The notes under the pieces were generated by a model. That model saw nothing but the letters and a program-made list of their open reading frames with translations. It had not been told where the DNA came from and did not search any database. Shown here one piece after another: positions 45,275 to 53,613 of a stretch of 64,000 nt of DNA; position 1 is the first letter of the stretch, and every line of letters begins with the position of its first letter. Source of the stretch: Saprospiraceae bacterium (GTDB lineage: Bacteria; Bacteroidota; Bacteroidia; Chitinophagales; Saprospiraceae); the NCBI GenBank assembly GCA_016720635.1, contig JADKKF010000007.1, forward strand, positions 62,001 to 126,000, given 5' to 3'. The translations under genes and the position numbers were made by a program.

Positions 45275-46204
45275 ATGAAAAAAGTAACAGTAGTAGGAGC
45301 TGGCAATGTTGGTGCCACAGTAGCCAATGTCTTGGCACATGAAGATTTAGTGAAAGAAATTGCATTGGTTGACATCAAGGGTGATCTTGCTAAAGGGAAA
45401 TCTTTGGACACATGGCAGCAAGCACCTATCGATCATTACAGTACCGTGTTGTCGGGATCTGATGACTACAGCATCACTGAAGGTTCTGATATTGTTGTAA
45501 TTACTGCTGGCATTCCAAGAAAACCAGGGATGACTCGTGACGACTTGATCAATACCAATGCTGGGATAGTCGGAGGCGTTACTGAAAGTATTTTGAAATA
45601 TTCAAAAGACCCAATCATAATAGTAGTTTCAAATCCTTTGGATACTATGACCTACGTAGCTTTCAAGAAATCAGGCCTACCTGCTAATAAAGTGCTAGGA
45701 ATGGCTGGCGTTTTGGATACGGCTAGATACAGAGCATTTTTGGCTACTGCATTAAAAGTATCACCTAAAGATATTCAGGCCGTCCTAATGGGGGGACATG
45801 GAGATACCATGGTACCTCTGCCTAGATACACAACTGTCGGTGGAATTCCAGTTTCTGAATTGATTGATAAAGATACTTTGAACGCAATCGTGGATAGAAC
45901 TAAAGGTGGAGGTGGAGAATTAGTCGCATTAATGGGTACCTCAGCCTGGTATGCACCAGGAGCAGCAGCAGCACAAATGGTAAGTTCCATCGTTAGAGAT
46001 GAAAATCGTATTTTACCATGTTGCGTGCGAATGGAAGGACAATATGGATTAAAAGATGTTTTCGTTGGATGCCCTGTAAAGTTGGGTAAAAATGGGGTTG
46101 AGCAAATCATAGAGCTTAAACTCGATAAGGATGAATTGGCTCTGTTGCATACATCAGCTGCGGCTGTAAAAGAGACGATGGATATATATGACAAAATGGT
46201 GTAA
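45275..46204 (+). CDS. mdh: malate dehydrogenase (LDH-like group)
   Basis: 309-residue NAD-dependent malate dehydrogenase of the citric acid cycle. The NAD fold reads VVGAGNVGATVANVLA (residues 5-20), VVITAGIPRKPGMTRDDLI is the substrate-loop region with its Arg, VSNPLDTMTYVAFKKSG follows, and MGGHGDTMVPLPRYTTV has the catalytic His. The Arg-Lys-Pro-Gly-Met-Thr-Arg loop is that of malate, not lactate, dehydrogenases. Length is as in LDH-like MDH of other Bacteroidota. Probably its own transcript. Confidence 0.94.
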   Translation: MKKVTVVGAGNVGATVANVLAHEDLVKEIALVDIKGDLAKGKSLDTWQQAPIDHYSTVLSGSDDYSITEGSDIVVITAGIPRKPGMTRDDLINTNAGIVGGVTESILKYSKDPIIIVVSNPLDTMTYVAFKKSGLPANKVLGMAGVLDTARYRAFLATALKVSPKDIQAVLMGGHGDTMVPLPRYTTVGGIPVSELIDKDTLNAIVDRTKGGGGELVALMGTSAWYAPGAAAAQMVSSIVRDENRILPCCVRMEGQYGLKDVFVGCPVKLGKNGVEQIIELKLDKDELALLHTSAAAVKETMDIYDKMV

Positions 46205-46318
46205 AACCGAATTACATAAGATTTTAAAAAAAAATATTGGTTGAAGTTGGTATTTCATAGCTGTATTTTAGTTTTTTATTCAATTTAAAATAATAAAAAT
46301 AAAATCATGAAATAGGCG

Positions 46319-46326
46319 TACTTTTG
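46319..46326 (+). promoter_or_regulatory. Bacteroidota -7 promoter element for queA
   Basis: TACTTTTG, an exact TAnnTTTG match, 23 bp before the queA ATG at 46350. Confidence 0.6.
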
Positions 46327-46349
46327 CAGCCTCAAATTTAAAAATATAC

Positions 46350-47414
46350 ATGAAAGCTAAATTATCTAAGTTTAATTTTGAATTGCCTAAAAAGCAAATA
46401 GCCAAATATCCAACGGCTAATCGAGACGAATCTCGGCTTATGGTTGTTCATAGAGACACGGGTAAAATAGAGCACAAAATATTTAAAGATTTACTTGGAT
46501 ATTTTGATGACGGCGACGTCATGCTTTTTAATAATACTAAGGTGTTCCCCGCACGAATGTACGGCAAAAAAGAAAAGACAGGTGCTAAGATTGAAGTGTT
46601 CCTCCTTCGTGAGCTGAACAAAGATATGCGTTTATGGGACGTTTTGGTGGATCCTGCCCGTAAGATCAGAGTAGGAAATAAACTGTATTTCAAAGACAAC
46701 AATGGAAATGATATTCTTGTGGCTGAAGTCGTTGATAATACCACTTCAAGAGGGCGTACAATTCGATTTTTTTATGACGGTTCAGATGAAGGTTTTTATG
46801 AACTGATATCCCAACTTGGACAAATCCCAATACCAAAGTACATAGGTAGAAATGCTGAAGAAATTGACACCGAAAGATACCAAACTGTTTATGCGAGTGA
46901 AGTTGGTGCTGTAGCTGCACCTACAGCGGGACTGCATTTCAGCAAAGAATTGATGAAAAGGTTAGAAATCAAAGGTGTCAATATCGGTGAATTAACGCTA
47001 CACGTGGGGCTTGGTACTTTTAGATCAATCGACGTAGAAGATTTATCTAAGCATAAAATGGAAGCAGAGTATTTTAGAATACCTGAAAAAACTGCCGAGA
47101 TGGTGAATAAGGCAAGGCAAGAAATGAAAAGGATTTGTGCTGTGGGTACTACTTCTATGAGGACCATTGAATCTTCCATAACGGCTGATGGTTTCCTAAG
47201 ACCTGCAGAAGGATGGACCAATAAGTTTATATTTCCACCCTATGATTTTGGGGTAGCCAATAGTATGATTACAAATTTCCATTTGCCCAAGACCAGCTTG
47301 ATTGTAATGATATGTGCATTCGCTGGACAAGAATTGACTATGGATGCTTATGAAGAGGCAATGAAGGAAAAATATAGATTCTTTAGTTATGGCGATGCCA
47401 TGCTTATTATTTAA
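46350..47414 (+). CDS. queA: S-adenosylmethionine:tRNA ribosyltransferase-isomerase
   Basis: 354-residue enzyme that adds the epoxycyclopentane ring from SAM during queuosine synthesis in tRNA. Features are LPKKQIAKYPTANRDESRLM, NNTKVFPARMYGKKEKTG, the ligand loop EVGAVAAPTAGLHFSKELM, LHVGLGTFRSIDVED and TNFHLPKTSLIVMICAFAG. Length is normal. The adjacent DUF2795 gene begins 29 bp downstream and may share the transcript. Other queuosine genes are not in the window. Confidence 0.95.
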   Translation: MKAKLSKFNFELPKKQIAKYPTANRDESRLMVVHRDTGKIEHKIFKDLLGYFDDGDVMLFNNTKVFPARMYGKKEKTGAKIEVFLLRELNKDMRLWDVLVDPARKIRVGNKLYFKDNNGNDILVAEVVDNTTSRGRTIRFFYDGSDEGFYELISQLGQIPIPKYIGRNAEEIDTERYQTVYASEVGAVAAPTAGLHFSKELMKRLEIKGVNIGELTLHVGLGTFRSIDVEDLSKHKMEAEYFRIPEKTAEMVNKARQEMKRICAVGTTSMRTIESSITADGFLRPAEGWTNKFIFPPYDFGVANSMITNFHLPKTSLIVMICAFAGQELTMDAYEEAMKEKYRFFSYGDAMLII

Positions 47415-47443
47415 AAACGTTTTTAATTTTAATCAATAGTATT

Positions 47444-47665
47444 ATGTATTGGACATTAGAATTAGCGCATCATTTGGAAGACGCGCCTTGGCCAGCTACA
47501 AGGGATGAATTAATAGATTATGCCATCCGTTCAGGCTCTCCACTAGAAGTTATCGAAAATCTCCAAGAGATGGAAGATGACGAGGAAATTTATGAGAGTA
47601 TTGAAGATATTTGGCCAGATTATCCTAGGAAGGAAGATTTCTTATTCAATGAAGATGAATTCTAA
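47444..47665 (+). CDS. DUF2795 small acidic protein
   Basis: A 73-residue acidic protein. It begins MYWTLELAHHLEDAPWPATR and has DELIDYAIRSGSPLEVIENL, then an acidic tail (EMEDDEEIYESIEDIWPDYP). The DAPWPATRDELIDYA pattern is the DUF2795 signature, which in many bacteria is a helical domain of unknown role. In Bacteroidota this short form is widely conserved as a separate gene. It follows queA closely and ends before a strong terminator. Confidence 0.85.
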   Translation: MYWTLELAHHLEDAPWPATRDELIDYAIRSGSPLEVIENLQEMEDDEEIYESIEDIWPDYPRKEDFLFNEDEF

Positions 47666-47680
47666 TCCTTGGGGATAAAT

Positions 47681-47714
47681 AAAAAAAGAGATTGCAAACA
47701 CAGTCTCTTTTTTT
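47681..47714 (+). terminator. rho-independent terminator of queA-DUF2795
   Basis: AAAAAAAGAGA pairs with TCTCTTTTTTT around a 12-base loop, 15 bp after the DUF2795 stop. The same stretch is the start of the left 248-bp direct repeat; in the right copy the pairing is lost. Confidence 0.75.
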
Positions 47715-47930
47715 ATGCCCATACTTTTGTTTTTATTATTTGACAAGTATAAGAACACTACTTTTTCTTTATTGCCATTATACTAAAAAAAAGAGGCTGC
47801 TAAAAAGCAACCTCTTTCATTTATTATTCTACCCGATATTTATCTAAGAATACTCATTTTCAACCAAGTTGATTCTCCTTTGGATGGTATAATCCTTATC
47901 ATATAAAGTCCATTCGTTTATTGACTGACA
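47684..47930. repeat. direct repeat, left copy (about 247 bp)
   Basis: Matches 48809-49057 in the same orientation with scattered mismatches and small gaps (offset 1,125-1,127 bp). Shared tracts include AAGAGATTGCAAAC, TTATTTGACAAGTATAA, AAGAGGCTGCTAAAAAGCAA, and TATTTATCTAAGAATACTCA. It holds a reverse-strand hairpin terminator (47785-47817) and the last 29 codons of a T9SS gene. The repeat extends well past the stop codon, so it is a segmental duplication and not just a shared protein domain. Confidence 0.88.
47840..47929 (-). pseudogene. remnant of a T9SS C-terminal sorting domain (29 codons)
   Basis: On the reverse strand these bases read VSQ, a TAA stop, then TNGLYMIRIIPSKGESTWLK and MSILR, then the stop at 47840. 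This aligns with the last residues of the intact gene at 48966-51494 (VSQYMNGLYLLKLIPSKGES and following) with one in-frame stop where the intact gene has Tyr. The homology ends at 47930, just before the inverted repeat at 47936. Everything upstream of this C-terminal scrap is gone, so it cannot make a protein. Confidence 0.8.
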
Positions 47931-47935
47931 CCACT

Positions 47936-47961
47936 GCTGACGCAAGTCTTTGACTTGTGCC
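47936..47961 (+). repeat. terminal inverted repeat, left (hairpin-forming)
   Basis: 26 bases starting GCTGACGCAAGTC and ending GACTTGTGCC. The reverse complement of 48776-48802 starts GCTGACGCAAGTTTT and ends ACTTGTACC, so the two ends match in inverted orientation. Each is itself an imperfect hairpin. It begins 6 bp after the left direct repeat. Confidence 0.75.
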
Positions 47962-48091
47962 AAAACTTACTATCGGTTTGTTGGTTTGGCTTTTCCATAA
48001 AGCCAAGAAGAGGGGGACATTTGAAGAAGAAATATGCTAGGGAATGAAATTTATAAGGGAATCAACTTTTCTTCTATTAATGGACATTTAT

Positions 48092-48346
48092 TTATCCATA
48101 AATATCTTTTCGGTGTCCAAGGTCAATAATATTAACGACTAGGACATCCTCAAAAATATCATAAATAATGCGATAATCACCTATTCTAATTCGGTATCCA
48201 CTTCTGTCTATTAATTTTTTATAACCGATGGGTCTTGGGTTTTTTCCAAGGTTATAAATGGCCTTTTTGATATTAGAGTAGTATGGCTCATTGATTTTTT
48301 GAAGAGCTTTGATTACGCGCTTTTTTAAGGTAACATGATAGGTCAT
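48092..48346 (-). CDS. RelE/ParE-type toxin
   Basis: 84-residue basic protein of the RelE/ParE superfamily, expected to be an mRNA interferase. It begins MTYHVTLKKRVIKALQKI and has the family segments LGKNPRPIGYKKLIDRSGYR, IRIGDYRIIYDI and VVNIIDLGHRKDIY; the C-terminal His-Arg with the conserved Arg/Tyr residues are those of RelE-like nucleases. Its ATG overlaps the antitoxin stop by one base (TAATG), the usual toxin-antitoxin coupling with antitoxin first. It lies inside the block bounded by inverted repeats at 47936 and 48802. Confidence 0.9.
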   Translation of the reverse strand: MTYHVTLKKRVIKALQKINEPYYSNIKKAIYNLGKNPRPIGYKKLIDRSGYRIRIGDYRIIYDIFEDVLVVNIIDLGHRKDIYG

Positions 48347-48561
48347 TACTGTACGTTCCTTTTGGCTTCAATCATTTTAAAAGCTTCATCAATTGGTATA
48401 GAAGACTCATTACACTTTTGTGCTTCGTCGTATAGCCTGACGTCTTCCATATCTTCGAGCTCTTCCATGATGGCATCAAACTCATTTATCGGGAGAATGA
48501 CCATAGATTTTTCGCCGTTGGCATCCTTTATAAATTGTGGGTGTACTGTAACCATATTCAA
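48346..48561 (-). CDS. antitoxin of the RelE-type module
   Basis: 71-residue acidic protein, MNMVTVHPQFIKDANGEKSM at the N-terminus, then VILPINEFDAIMEELEDMED and a C-terminal helix rich in Glu/Lys. The INEFDAIMEELEDMEDVRLYD segment is the Phd/RelB-like form, with an N-terminal strand-helix DNA-binding part and a C-terminal toxin-binding tail. As with other such pairs, the antitoxin probably represses the operon. ATG 48561 or Met at 48555 could be the start. No exact TAnnTTTG lies upstream. Confidence 0.85.
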   Translation of the reverse strand: MNMVTVHPQFIKDANGEKSMVILPINEFDAIMEELEDMEDVRLYDEAQKCNESSIPIDEAFKMIEAKRNVQ

Positions 48562-48775
48562 TATGTTTATCTATAATATTTCAATTAAAAGTCAAAGGCA
48601 AAAAAAGATTCTTGCCATTTTGATTTTACAAAGTTAATAAGAAAAAGAATATCGAGCAAAAACAAAAATAATTATTGGACGGGCCAAAGTATTGGGTTGG
48701 AGGTTTACGTTTGGAGCTACTTGTACCAGGGTCGCTGCGTTACGATTTTATCAATATAATCAAAAGAGATTTTGG
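48562..48775. other. non-coding right half of the toxin-antitoxin block
   Basis: Together with the next 190 bp this forms a 404-bp gap between the antitoxin and the SprB-like gene. I see no gene, tRNA or conserved promoter in 48562-48775. The likely antitoxin promoter must lie in its first 100 bp. The gap then continues with the right inverted repeat and the right direct repeat, listed separately. The matching left gap, 47962-48091, also shows nothing recognisable. Confidence 0.4.
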
Positions 48776-48802
48776 GGTACAAGTTTGAAAACTTGCGTCA
48801 GC
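48776..48802 (-). repeat. terminal inverted repeat, right (hairpin-forming)
   Basis: 27 bases; the reverse strand begins GCTGACGCAAGTTTT and ends ACTTGTACC, matching the left repeat at 47936-47961 with a few differences. It forms a CAAGTTT/AAACTTG hairpin. It ends 6 bp before the right direct repeat, mirroring the left side. Confidence 0.75.
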
Positions 48803-48808
48803 GTTTGA

Positions 48809-49057
48809 AAAAGAGATTGCAAACTCAGGCGCTTTTTTGCTGCCCAAACTTTTGTATTTATTATTTGACAAGTATAAAAACACTACTTTTCCTTTAATGC
48901 CATTATCCTAAAAAAAAAGAGGCTGCTAAAAAGCAACCTCTTTGATTTATTATTCTACCCGATATTTATCTAAGAATACTCATTTTCAACCATGACGATT
49001 CTCCTTTTGAAGGTATAAGTTTCAAAAGATAAAGTCCATTCATATATTGACTGACAT
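48809..49057. repeat. direct repeat, right copy (about 249 bp)
   Basis: Right partner of 47684-47930. It includes the terminator at 48910-48943 and the last 29 codons of the intact SprB-like gene. As part of a complete gene this is the parental-looking copy; the left one has an in-frame stop and several base changes. Confidence 0.88.
48910..48943 (-). terminator. rho-independent terminator of the SprB-like gene
   Basis: On the reverse strand AAAGAGGTTGCT pairs with AGCAGCCTCTTT around a short T-rich loop, followed by nine T, 23 bp after the stop at 48966. The left repeat keeps a copy at 47785-47817. Confidence 0.82.
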
Positions 49058-51494
49058 CCAATGTTATCGTATTGGTATTTGGATACAAGCCTTCTCTCAT
49101 TTCTTTCAATTTACGTCCATTTAAGTCGTACACTTCAACCAAAACATTTTGTTCAACTTCAGAGTTTATCATTAGCTGTACTGTTGTACCTGCCACAGGA
49201 TTTGGCGAAATAGATGTTGTCAAACTTCTAAATTCTTGTGTTCCTCCTCCTTGCAATTGTTGAATGACAATCGATGCTCGAGATATACAAGTAGTATCTA
49301 ATAATGATACAACTTCCACTACATAAACTCCTGGTGCATTGATTTCAATGACCGATGTATTAGCACCAGTATTCCAGTAGAAAAGATAATTAGAAGGACT
49401 TCCTGGAACTCTAGCTACTAGATGAGTACTGCCATCTCTGACGATGGTTACTTGACAGTTATTACCAGGGATTGGTTGATAAACATAACACGCAGCTGCA
49501 ACACATCCATTGGCACTTGTGGCAGTAACACAATAGGTTCCTGCAGCAACCAGTGGGAATAAATTCTCTCTGCCACCATCAACTGACCAATTGTAATGGA
49601 ATGGTCCAGTTCCTGTTGGGTTGGCAACCAACGTATTTCCATTTGGACTTAAAGTAAGTATTAAACCGCAAGTATTAGAACCGTTGGTTCCACTGATGTT
49701 TATACAAGACTTAGCAGTACAATTAGTTGTTACATTCGTTACTGTAACACAGTATTCCACACGACCTGTATCAATAACTACATTGGATGAAGTAGATCCT
49801 GTATTCCAATGATAAGTATAACTGCCTGTATTTAAAGGTACTCTTGCAACTAAATGCGTGTTCCCGTCTCTCACGATGGTTACTTGACATCCATTGGATG
49901 GATTTGGATTGTAAACATAACAATCAGATGTAACACAACCCGAACCTGTAGTTATCGTCACGCAATATGTACCGGGTGAAGTTATTCTAATGGATGCATC
50001 ATCTGATCCTGTACTCCAATTGTATCTTAGAGCGTCATTTCCGGGTACACTAGCTTTTAAAACAGGTGATGTGGTTCCATTAAAACTGAGGTCAAATTTA
50101 ACGCTACAGCTATTGATTTCAATGCAAGATTTAGCAACACAATGTGCATCGTTTGTAACAGTTACACAATATTCATTTCTATTTGGGGTGATTTCAACTC
50201 TAGAGGTGTTAGCACCTGTATTCCAATGGAATGTAAACGGCCCCGTCCCTTGGGCGAACGCATATAATAGACCAGAACTTGTACGTTCTATTCTTACCGC
50301 ACATTGGTTGGAGTTAGAATCTAATGCGATACAACTATGAGCACTGCATCCATTCGCAAATAGGACTTTCACGCAATATTTAAGCTCATTTCCAATATTG
50401 ATAACTGAGGTATTTTGCCCATTGTCCCATTCATATTTTACAATATCGCTTCCACTGCTTCCAAAAGCTCTTAGGATATTACCATCCCTTACGATTCTTA
50501 CGCCGCAAGAATCGATACCTGTGGTATCTCTAATAATATAGCATGATTTTGCAAAGCAATTAGCACTTGAAACTGTAACACAATATTCATTTCTATCATT
50601 AGTGATTTCTACACTTGAGGTGTTGGCTCCAGTATTCCAATGATAGGAAACTGAATCTTGACCATCAGAAGCAACCGCTGTCAAGATGTTATGCACATTT
50701 GATCTAACTATTTTTACTTCACAATCGCGAGTAAATGGCTTTACGGTAATACATTTGATTGCCACACAATTGGTAGTAGTCATGGTCACACAATATGTTC
50801 CTGGAGCATTTATATTGATGGTTTGTGTCGAATCACCAGTACTCCATGCATATTGAACATTAAGATAATCTACATTGAATGGAAAAGCTTTCAGTACATT
50901 TCTGTGGCCAGCAATTTCAACTCTGCACGGTCTTGGGGTGAATTGATAACAGGCAGTTGCAACACAGCCAAGTCTATCAGTAACGGTCACACAATAATTT
51001 GTCTGAGTACTGTTAGTTCTGATGATTGGTGTAGTGGCTCCAGTACTCCATAAATAACTATAAGGTCTTTTTCCTCCACTTGGTTTAGCAGCTAAAAAAC
51101 TACCAATTCTTCTTATAGAAACTTGACAAGAATTATTGGAAATTCGCTGACAATAATTAAAATCAATTTCAATTGTGGTTACGTTATTTGCGTGTCCGAA
51201 GGATTCAGTTTTTACGCTGGTACTGTTGTCACAGTCTATCATGGTAGCAACTACTCTACCTCCAACAGAATCAATAGGTGAGGCGAAGGTAGTTGAATAG
51301 GCTCCGTTGGAGTCTGTCTGTATAGCATCTAAAGTTGAGAATGAATTGCCATTTCCAATGGCATTGACGATAATGGTTACCCCACTTTTTGGATTTCCAT
51401 TTTGATCTTTTACGACCCCTTTAACCAAATAATTGGTGGCATTCAAACCTAAACTACATGCAATGCAGAATAGGAAAATCAATAAATTTTTCAT
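48966..51494 (-). CDS. SprB-like repeat protein with T9SS sorting domain
   Basis: An 842-residue secreted protein. Signal peptide (about 1-19), a CarboxypepD_reg-like domain (YLVKGVVKDQNGNPKSGVTI, about 22-110), then nine repeats of about 75-80 residues sharing W(S/N)TGAxT, an xIxI strand, YCVTVT, and a Cys-x-A-x-x-C-like end (for example WNTGANTSSVEI and YCVTVSSANCFAKSCY). The C-terminus is a T9SS type A domain (SISPNPVAGTTVQL; VEVYDLNGRKLKEM; MNGLYLLKLIPSKG). The repeats match the SprB/adhesin kind used in gliding or attachment, here in a short form. Cysteine pairs may form disulfides. Right partner of a decayed paralogue at 47840. Confidence 0.83.
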   Translation of the reverse strand: MKNLLIFLFCIACSLGLNATNYLVKGVVKDQNGNPKSGVTIIVNAIGNGNSFSTLDAIQTDSNGAYSTTFASPIDSVGGRVVATMIDCDNSTSVKTESFGHANNVTTIEIDFNYCQRISNNSCQVSIRRIGSFLAAKPSGGKRPYSYLWSTGATTPIIRTNSTQTNYCVTVTDRLGCVATACYQFTPRPCRVEIAGHRNVLKAFPFNVDYLNVQYAWSTGDSTQTININAPGTYCVTMTTTNCVAIKCITVKPFTRDCEVKIVRSNVHNILTAVASDGQDSVSYHWNTGANTSSVEITNDRNEYCVTVSSANCFAKSCYIIRDTTGIDSCGVRIVRDGNILRAFGSSGSDIVKYEWDNGQNTSVINIGNELKYCVKVLFANGCSAHSCIALDSNSNQCAVRIERTSSGLLYAFAQGTGPFTFHWNTGANTSRVEITPNRNEYCVTVTNDAHCVAKSCIEINSCSVKFDLSFNGTTSPVLKASVPGNDALRYNWSTGSDDASIRITSPGTYCVTITTGSGCVTSDCYVYNPNPSNGCQVTIVRDGNTHLVARVPLNTGSYTYHWNTGSTSSNVVIDTGRVEYCVTVTNVTTNCTAKSCINISGTNGSNTCGLILTLSPNGNTLVANPTGTGPFHYNWSVDGGRENLFPLVAAGTYCVTATSANGCVAAACYVYQPIPGNNCQVTIVRDGSTHLVARVPGSPSNYLFYWNTGANTSVIEINAPGVYVVEVVSLLDTTCISRASIVIQQLQGGGTQEFRSLTTSISPNPVAGTTVQLMINSEVEQNVLVEVYDLNGRKLKEMREGLYPNTNTITLDVSQYMNGLYLLKLIPSKGESSWLKMSILR

Positions 51495-51556
51495 AACGTT
51501 AATTTGTTTTTATTATATAGATACTCACAATGTGGATTGTGTTGTTTTTTTTTACT

Positions 51557-52966
51557 TTAATTATCAATATTTGATCCTTGCTCTATCCAACATCTGATCA
51601 AATCGCGTTCATCTTCGGTCATATTCGTGATATTGTTTTGTGGCATATTTTTAGTAATGACAGCTCTTTGAAGTATTTTGTCTGACAATCTCTTTATGTC
51701 CTCTGGCTTATCATACATTATGCCATTTGGGGCTACGGTGAAAATTTTATCTGTTGGACTAGCAGAATGACATTGAATACATCTGGACTGGATGATCGGA
51801 TAAATTTCTTTAAATGAAACCGAATCGCTGCAACTATTACCTTTTTTAGGGGATGTAATAAATGCTACGCTTAGCAATAACAATACGGAAATTGGAAAAA
51901 CCCAGATGGATTGTTCGCCTTTCTCTTTTAAATTCAAATAATGTTTGATACCTGCACTGCCTAAGGACAACCCTGCTAAAATCAACCAAGGATACTCGTG
52001 GCTGAATGTGCTCGGGAAGTGATTAGAAATCATGATAAACAATACTGGGAGCGTAAAATAATTATTATGCAAAGACCGCAATCCAGCATTTTTACCAAGT
52101 TGTGGATTCAAAAATGTGCCATCTTTTGCTGCTTGGACCATGGCTTTTTGAGAGGGTATAATTACAAAGAATACATTCAAGGTCATGATGGTGCCAATCA
52201 GAGCACCAAAGTGCATGAAGGCGGCCCTAGGTGTAAAAATATGGCTATAAACGAAGGCAAATTCAATCGCAAATATAAATCCAATCAAAGCAAAAGCTAG
52301 TGGGAATTTAGAAAGGCTTGACTTACACATTCTATCATACAAAACCCAACCTAAGAACAGTGAGAAAATACCCAGCCCAATACCTTGTGTAGGCGTTAAA
52401 TCACAAATATTCGGGTCGATAAGCATTGCTTTAGCATTGAAATAGTAAACAATGAAAAGCAAGCAAATACCTGAAACCCATGTAAAATACGATTCATATT
52501 TAAACCAATGAAGCTCTTTTGGGATGACTTTTGGTGCTACTTTGTATTTTTCTAAATAATAAAAACCTCCACCGTGCACGGCCCAGTAATTTCCAGCCAA
52601 TTCGTCTCTTAAGTCCTTGGTCCTGTTAAGTCCATTTTCAAGAGAAATAAAATAAAAAGAAGAGCCAATCCAAGCGATCCCAAAGGTTATATGCAGCCAC
52701 CTTACAATTAAATTGGACCATTCGTGAAAATGACCTTCATATATACTTCCCTTCAGTAAACAATATATTAGAAAAGCACTTAAAATAAATCCTAATACAA
52801 TAATTGTATTAATAAGTTGTTTTGTATGAATTATTTTGACAAGTTGGTTTTCGTCATCACTTTCTTTGGATTTTTTTTCCAAAATATTCAAATTGTAGAG
52901 GCTATTGCCGCAAAATACAAGGATTACAATTACCAATCCTAGTAGTCCATAATATAAATAATCCAT
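51557..52966 (-). CDS. PuuD-like membrane protein with C-terminal cytochrome c domain
   Basis: 469 residues. The membrane part (about 1-375) has about nine spans with VRWLHITFGIAWIGSSFYFI, WAVHGGGFYYLEKYKVAP, HWFKYESYFTWVSGICLLF and NNYFTLPVLFIMISNHFP, the PuuD/DUF989 signatures. The last 90 residues carry a single c-type heme site, RCIQCHSA, with Met residues (KNMPQNN) likely to be the axial ligand. PuuD in proteobacteria is a membrane-bound urate oxidase. No other uric acid gene lies here, so this role is uncertain. A TTG at 52993 is in frame; the ATG at 52966 is preferred. Confidence 0.78.
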   Translation of the reverse strand: MDYLYYGLLGLVIVILVFCGNSLYNLNILEKKSKESDDENQLVKIIHTKQLINTIIVLGFILSAFLIYCLLKGSIYEGHFHEWSNLIVRWLHITFGIAWIGSSFYFISLENGLNRTKDLRDELAGNYWAVHGGGFYYLEKYKVAPKVIPKELHWFKYESYFTWVSGICLLFIVYYFNAKAMLIDPNICDLTPTQGIGLGIFSLFLGWVLYDRMCKSSLSKFPLAFALIGFIFAIEFAFVYSHIFTPRAAFMHFGALIGTIMTLNVFFVIIPSQKAMVQAAKDGTFLNPQLGKNAGLRSLHNNYFTLPVLFIMISNHFPSTFSHEYPWLILAGLSLGSAGIKHYLNLKEKGEQSIWVFPISVLLLLSVAFITSPKKGNSCSDSVSFKEIYPIIQSRCIQCHSASPTDKIFTVAPNGIMYDKPEDIKRLSDKILQRAVITKNMPQNNITNMTEDERDLIRCWIEQGSNIDN

Positions 52967-53053
52967 TAAGCTAATTTTGGTACAAAATAACAAAATAGAA
53001 GAGATATTAAAAAATAATATTCCATTTATTGTGAGGTTAAAGATATTTTACAC

Positions 53054-53061
53054 TAAATTTG
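53054..53061 (+). promoter_or_regulatory. Bacteroidota -7 promoter element for the lipoprotein gene
   Basis: TAAATTTG, an exact TAnnTTTG match with TTG at 53029-53031, 18 bp before ATG 53080. The alternative TTG start at 53059 lies inside it. Confidence 0.55.
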
Positions 53062-53079
53062 ACAAAAATTTGTTGTCCG

Positions 53080-53586
53080 ATGAGTAAAAACATAATTAAT
53101 ATTTTGGGTTGCATTTGCTTTATTGCAATGATTTCATGTAAAAAAAATAAAGTAGATGTACCCGTAGATCCTGCTCCGACAAAAACGCAACTTTTGGTCA
53201 ATAAAAACTGGAAACTTGAAAGTCTGAGTTTAGAAGTACCTTATGTTAGCCCCTTTGGGACAATTCAAGATGTTTATGGAATTATAGTACGTGATTGTGA
53301 AAAGGACAATACCTATTTTTTTAGAGAAAATCTGACCGCAACGGGTTATGAAAATGCACTCAAGTGCAATGTTACTGACTCAGATTCAACCAATGGAAAT
53401 TGGACATTTATCGAAAATGATACCAAAATTGTCTTAGCACTTAGCAATCCACTGCCTATTGACACATTGACTGTCACAGACCTCACCACAACGCAGTTAA
53501 GATTCAGACTTGATGTCAGTAGCTTATCGTTTTTTGCAGGGCAACCTGAAAAAAGATATGCCACAGGACATTTTGCGAAGCAGTAA
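53080..53586 (+). CDS. uncharacterized lipoprotein
   Basis: 168-residue predicted lipoprotein. It begins MSKNIINILGCICFIAMISC, with a lipobox-like AMISC and a following KKNK. The mature part has WKLESLSLEVPYVSPFG, then an NTYFFRENLTATGYENA and WTFIENDTKIVLALS pattern, reminiscent of the lipocalin-like domains common in Bacteroidota lipoproteins; this is only a weak resemblance. The TTG at 53059 is rejected because it lies in the promoter. Co-transcription with the symporter 27 bp downstream is likely. Function unknown. Confidence 0.72.
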   Translation: MSKNIINILGCICFIAMISCKKNKVDVPVDPAPTKTQLLVNKNWKLESLSLEVPYVSPFGTIQDVYGIIVRDCEKDNTYFFRENLTATGYENALKCNVTDSDSTNGNWTFIENDTKIVLALSNPLPIDTLTVTDLTTTQLRFRLDVSSLSFFAGQPEKRYATGHFAKQ

Positions 53587-53613
53587 AAAAAAGTATTAAG
53601 TTTCTAATAGATT

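Noticed and set aside
47936..48802. Insertion sequence with lost transposase
   Set aside because: Inverted ends exist, but there is no transposase remnant and no short target duplication; kept as an unexplained block instead.
49448..50340. Open frames in other frames within the SprB-like gene, and its regular repeats as a possible CRISPR array
   Set aside because: They repeat because the gene repeats. Units are about 230-250 bp, coding and in frame; there are no short identical repeats with unique spacers.
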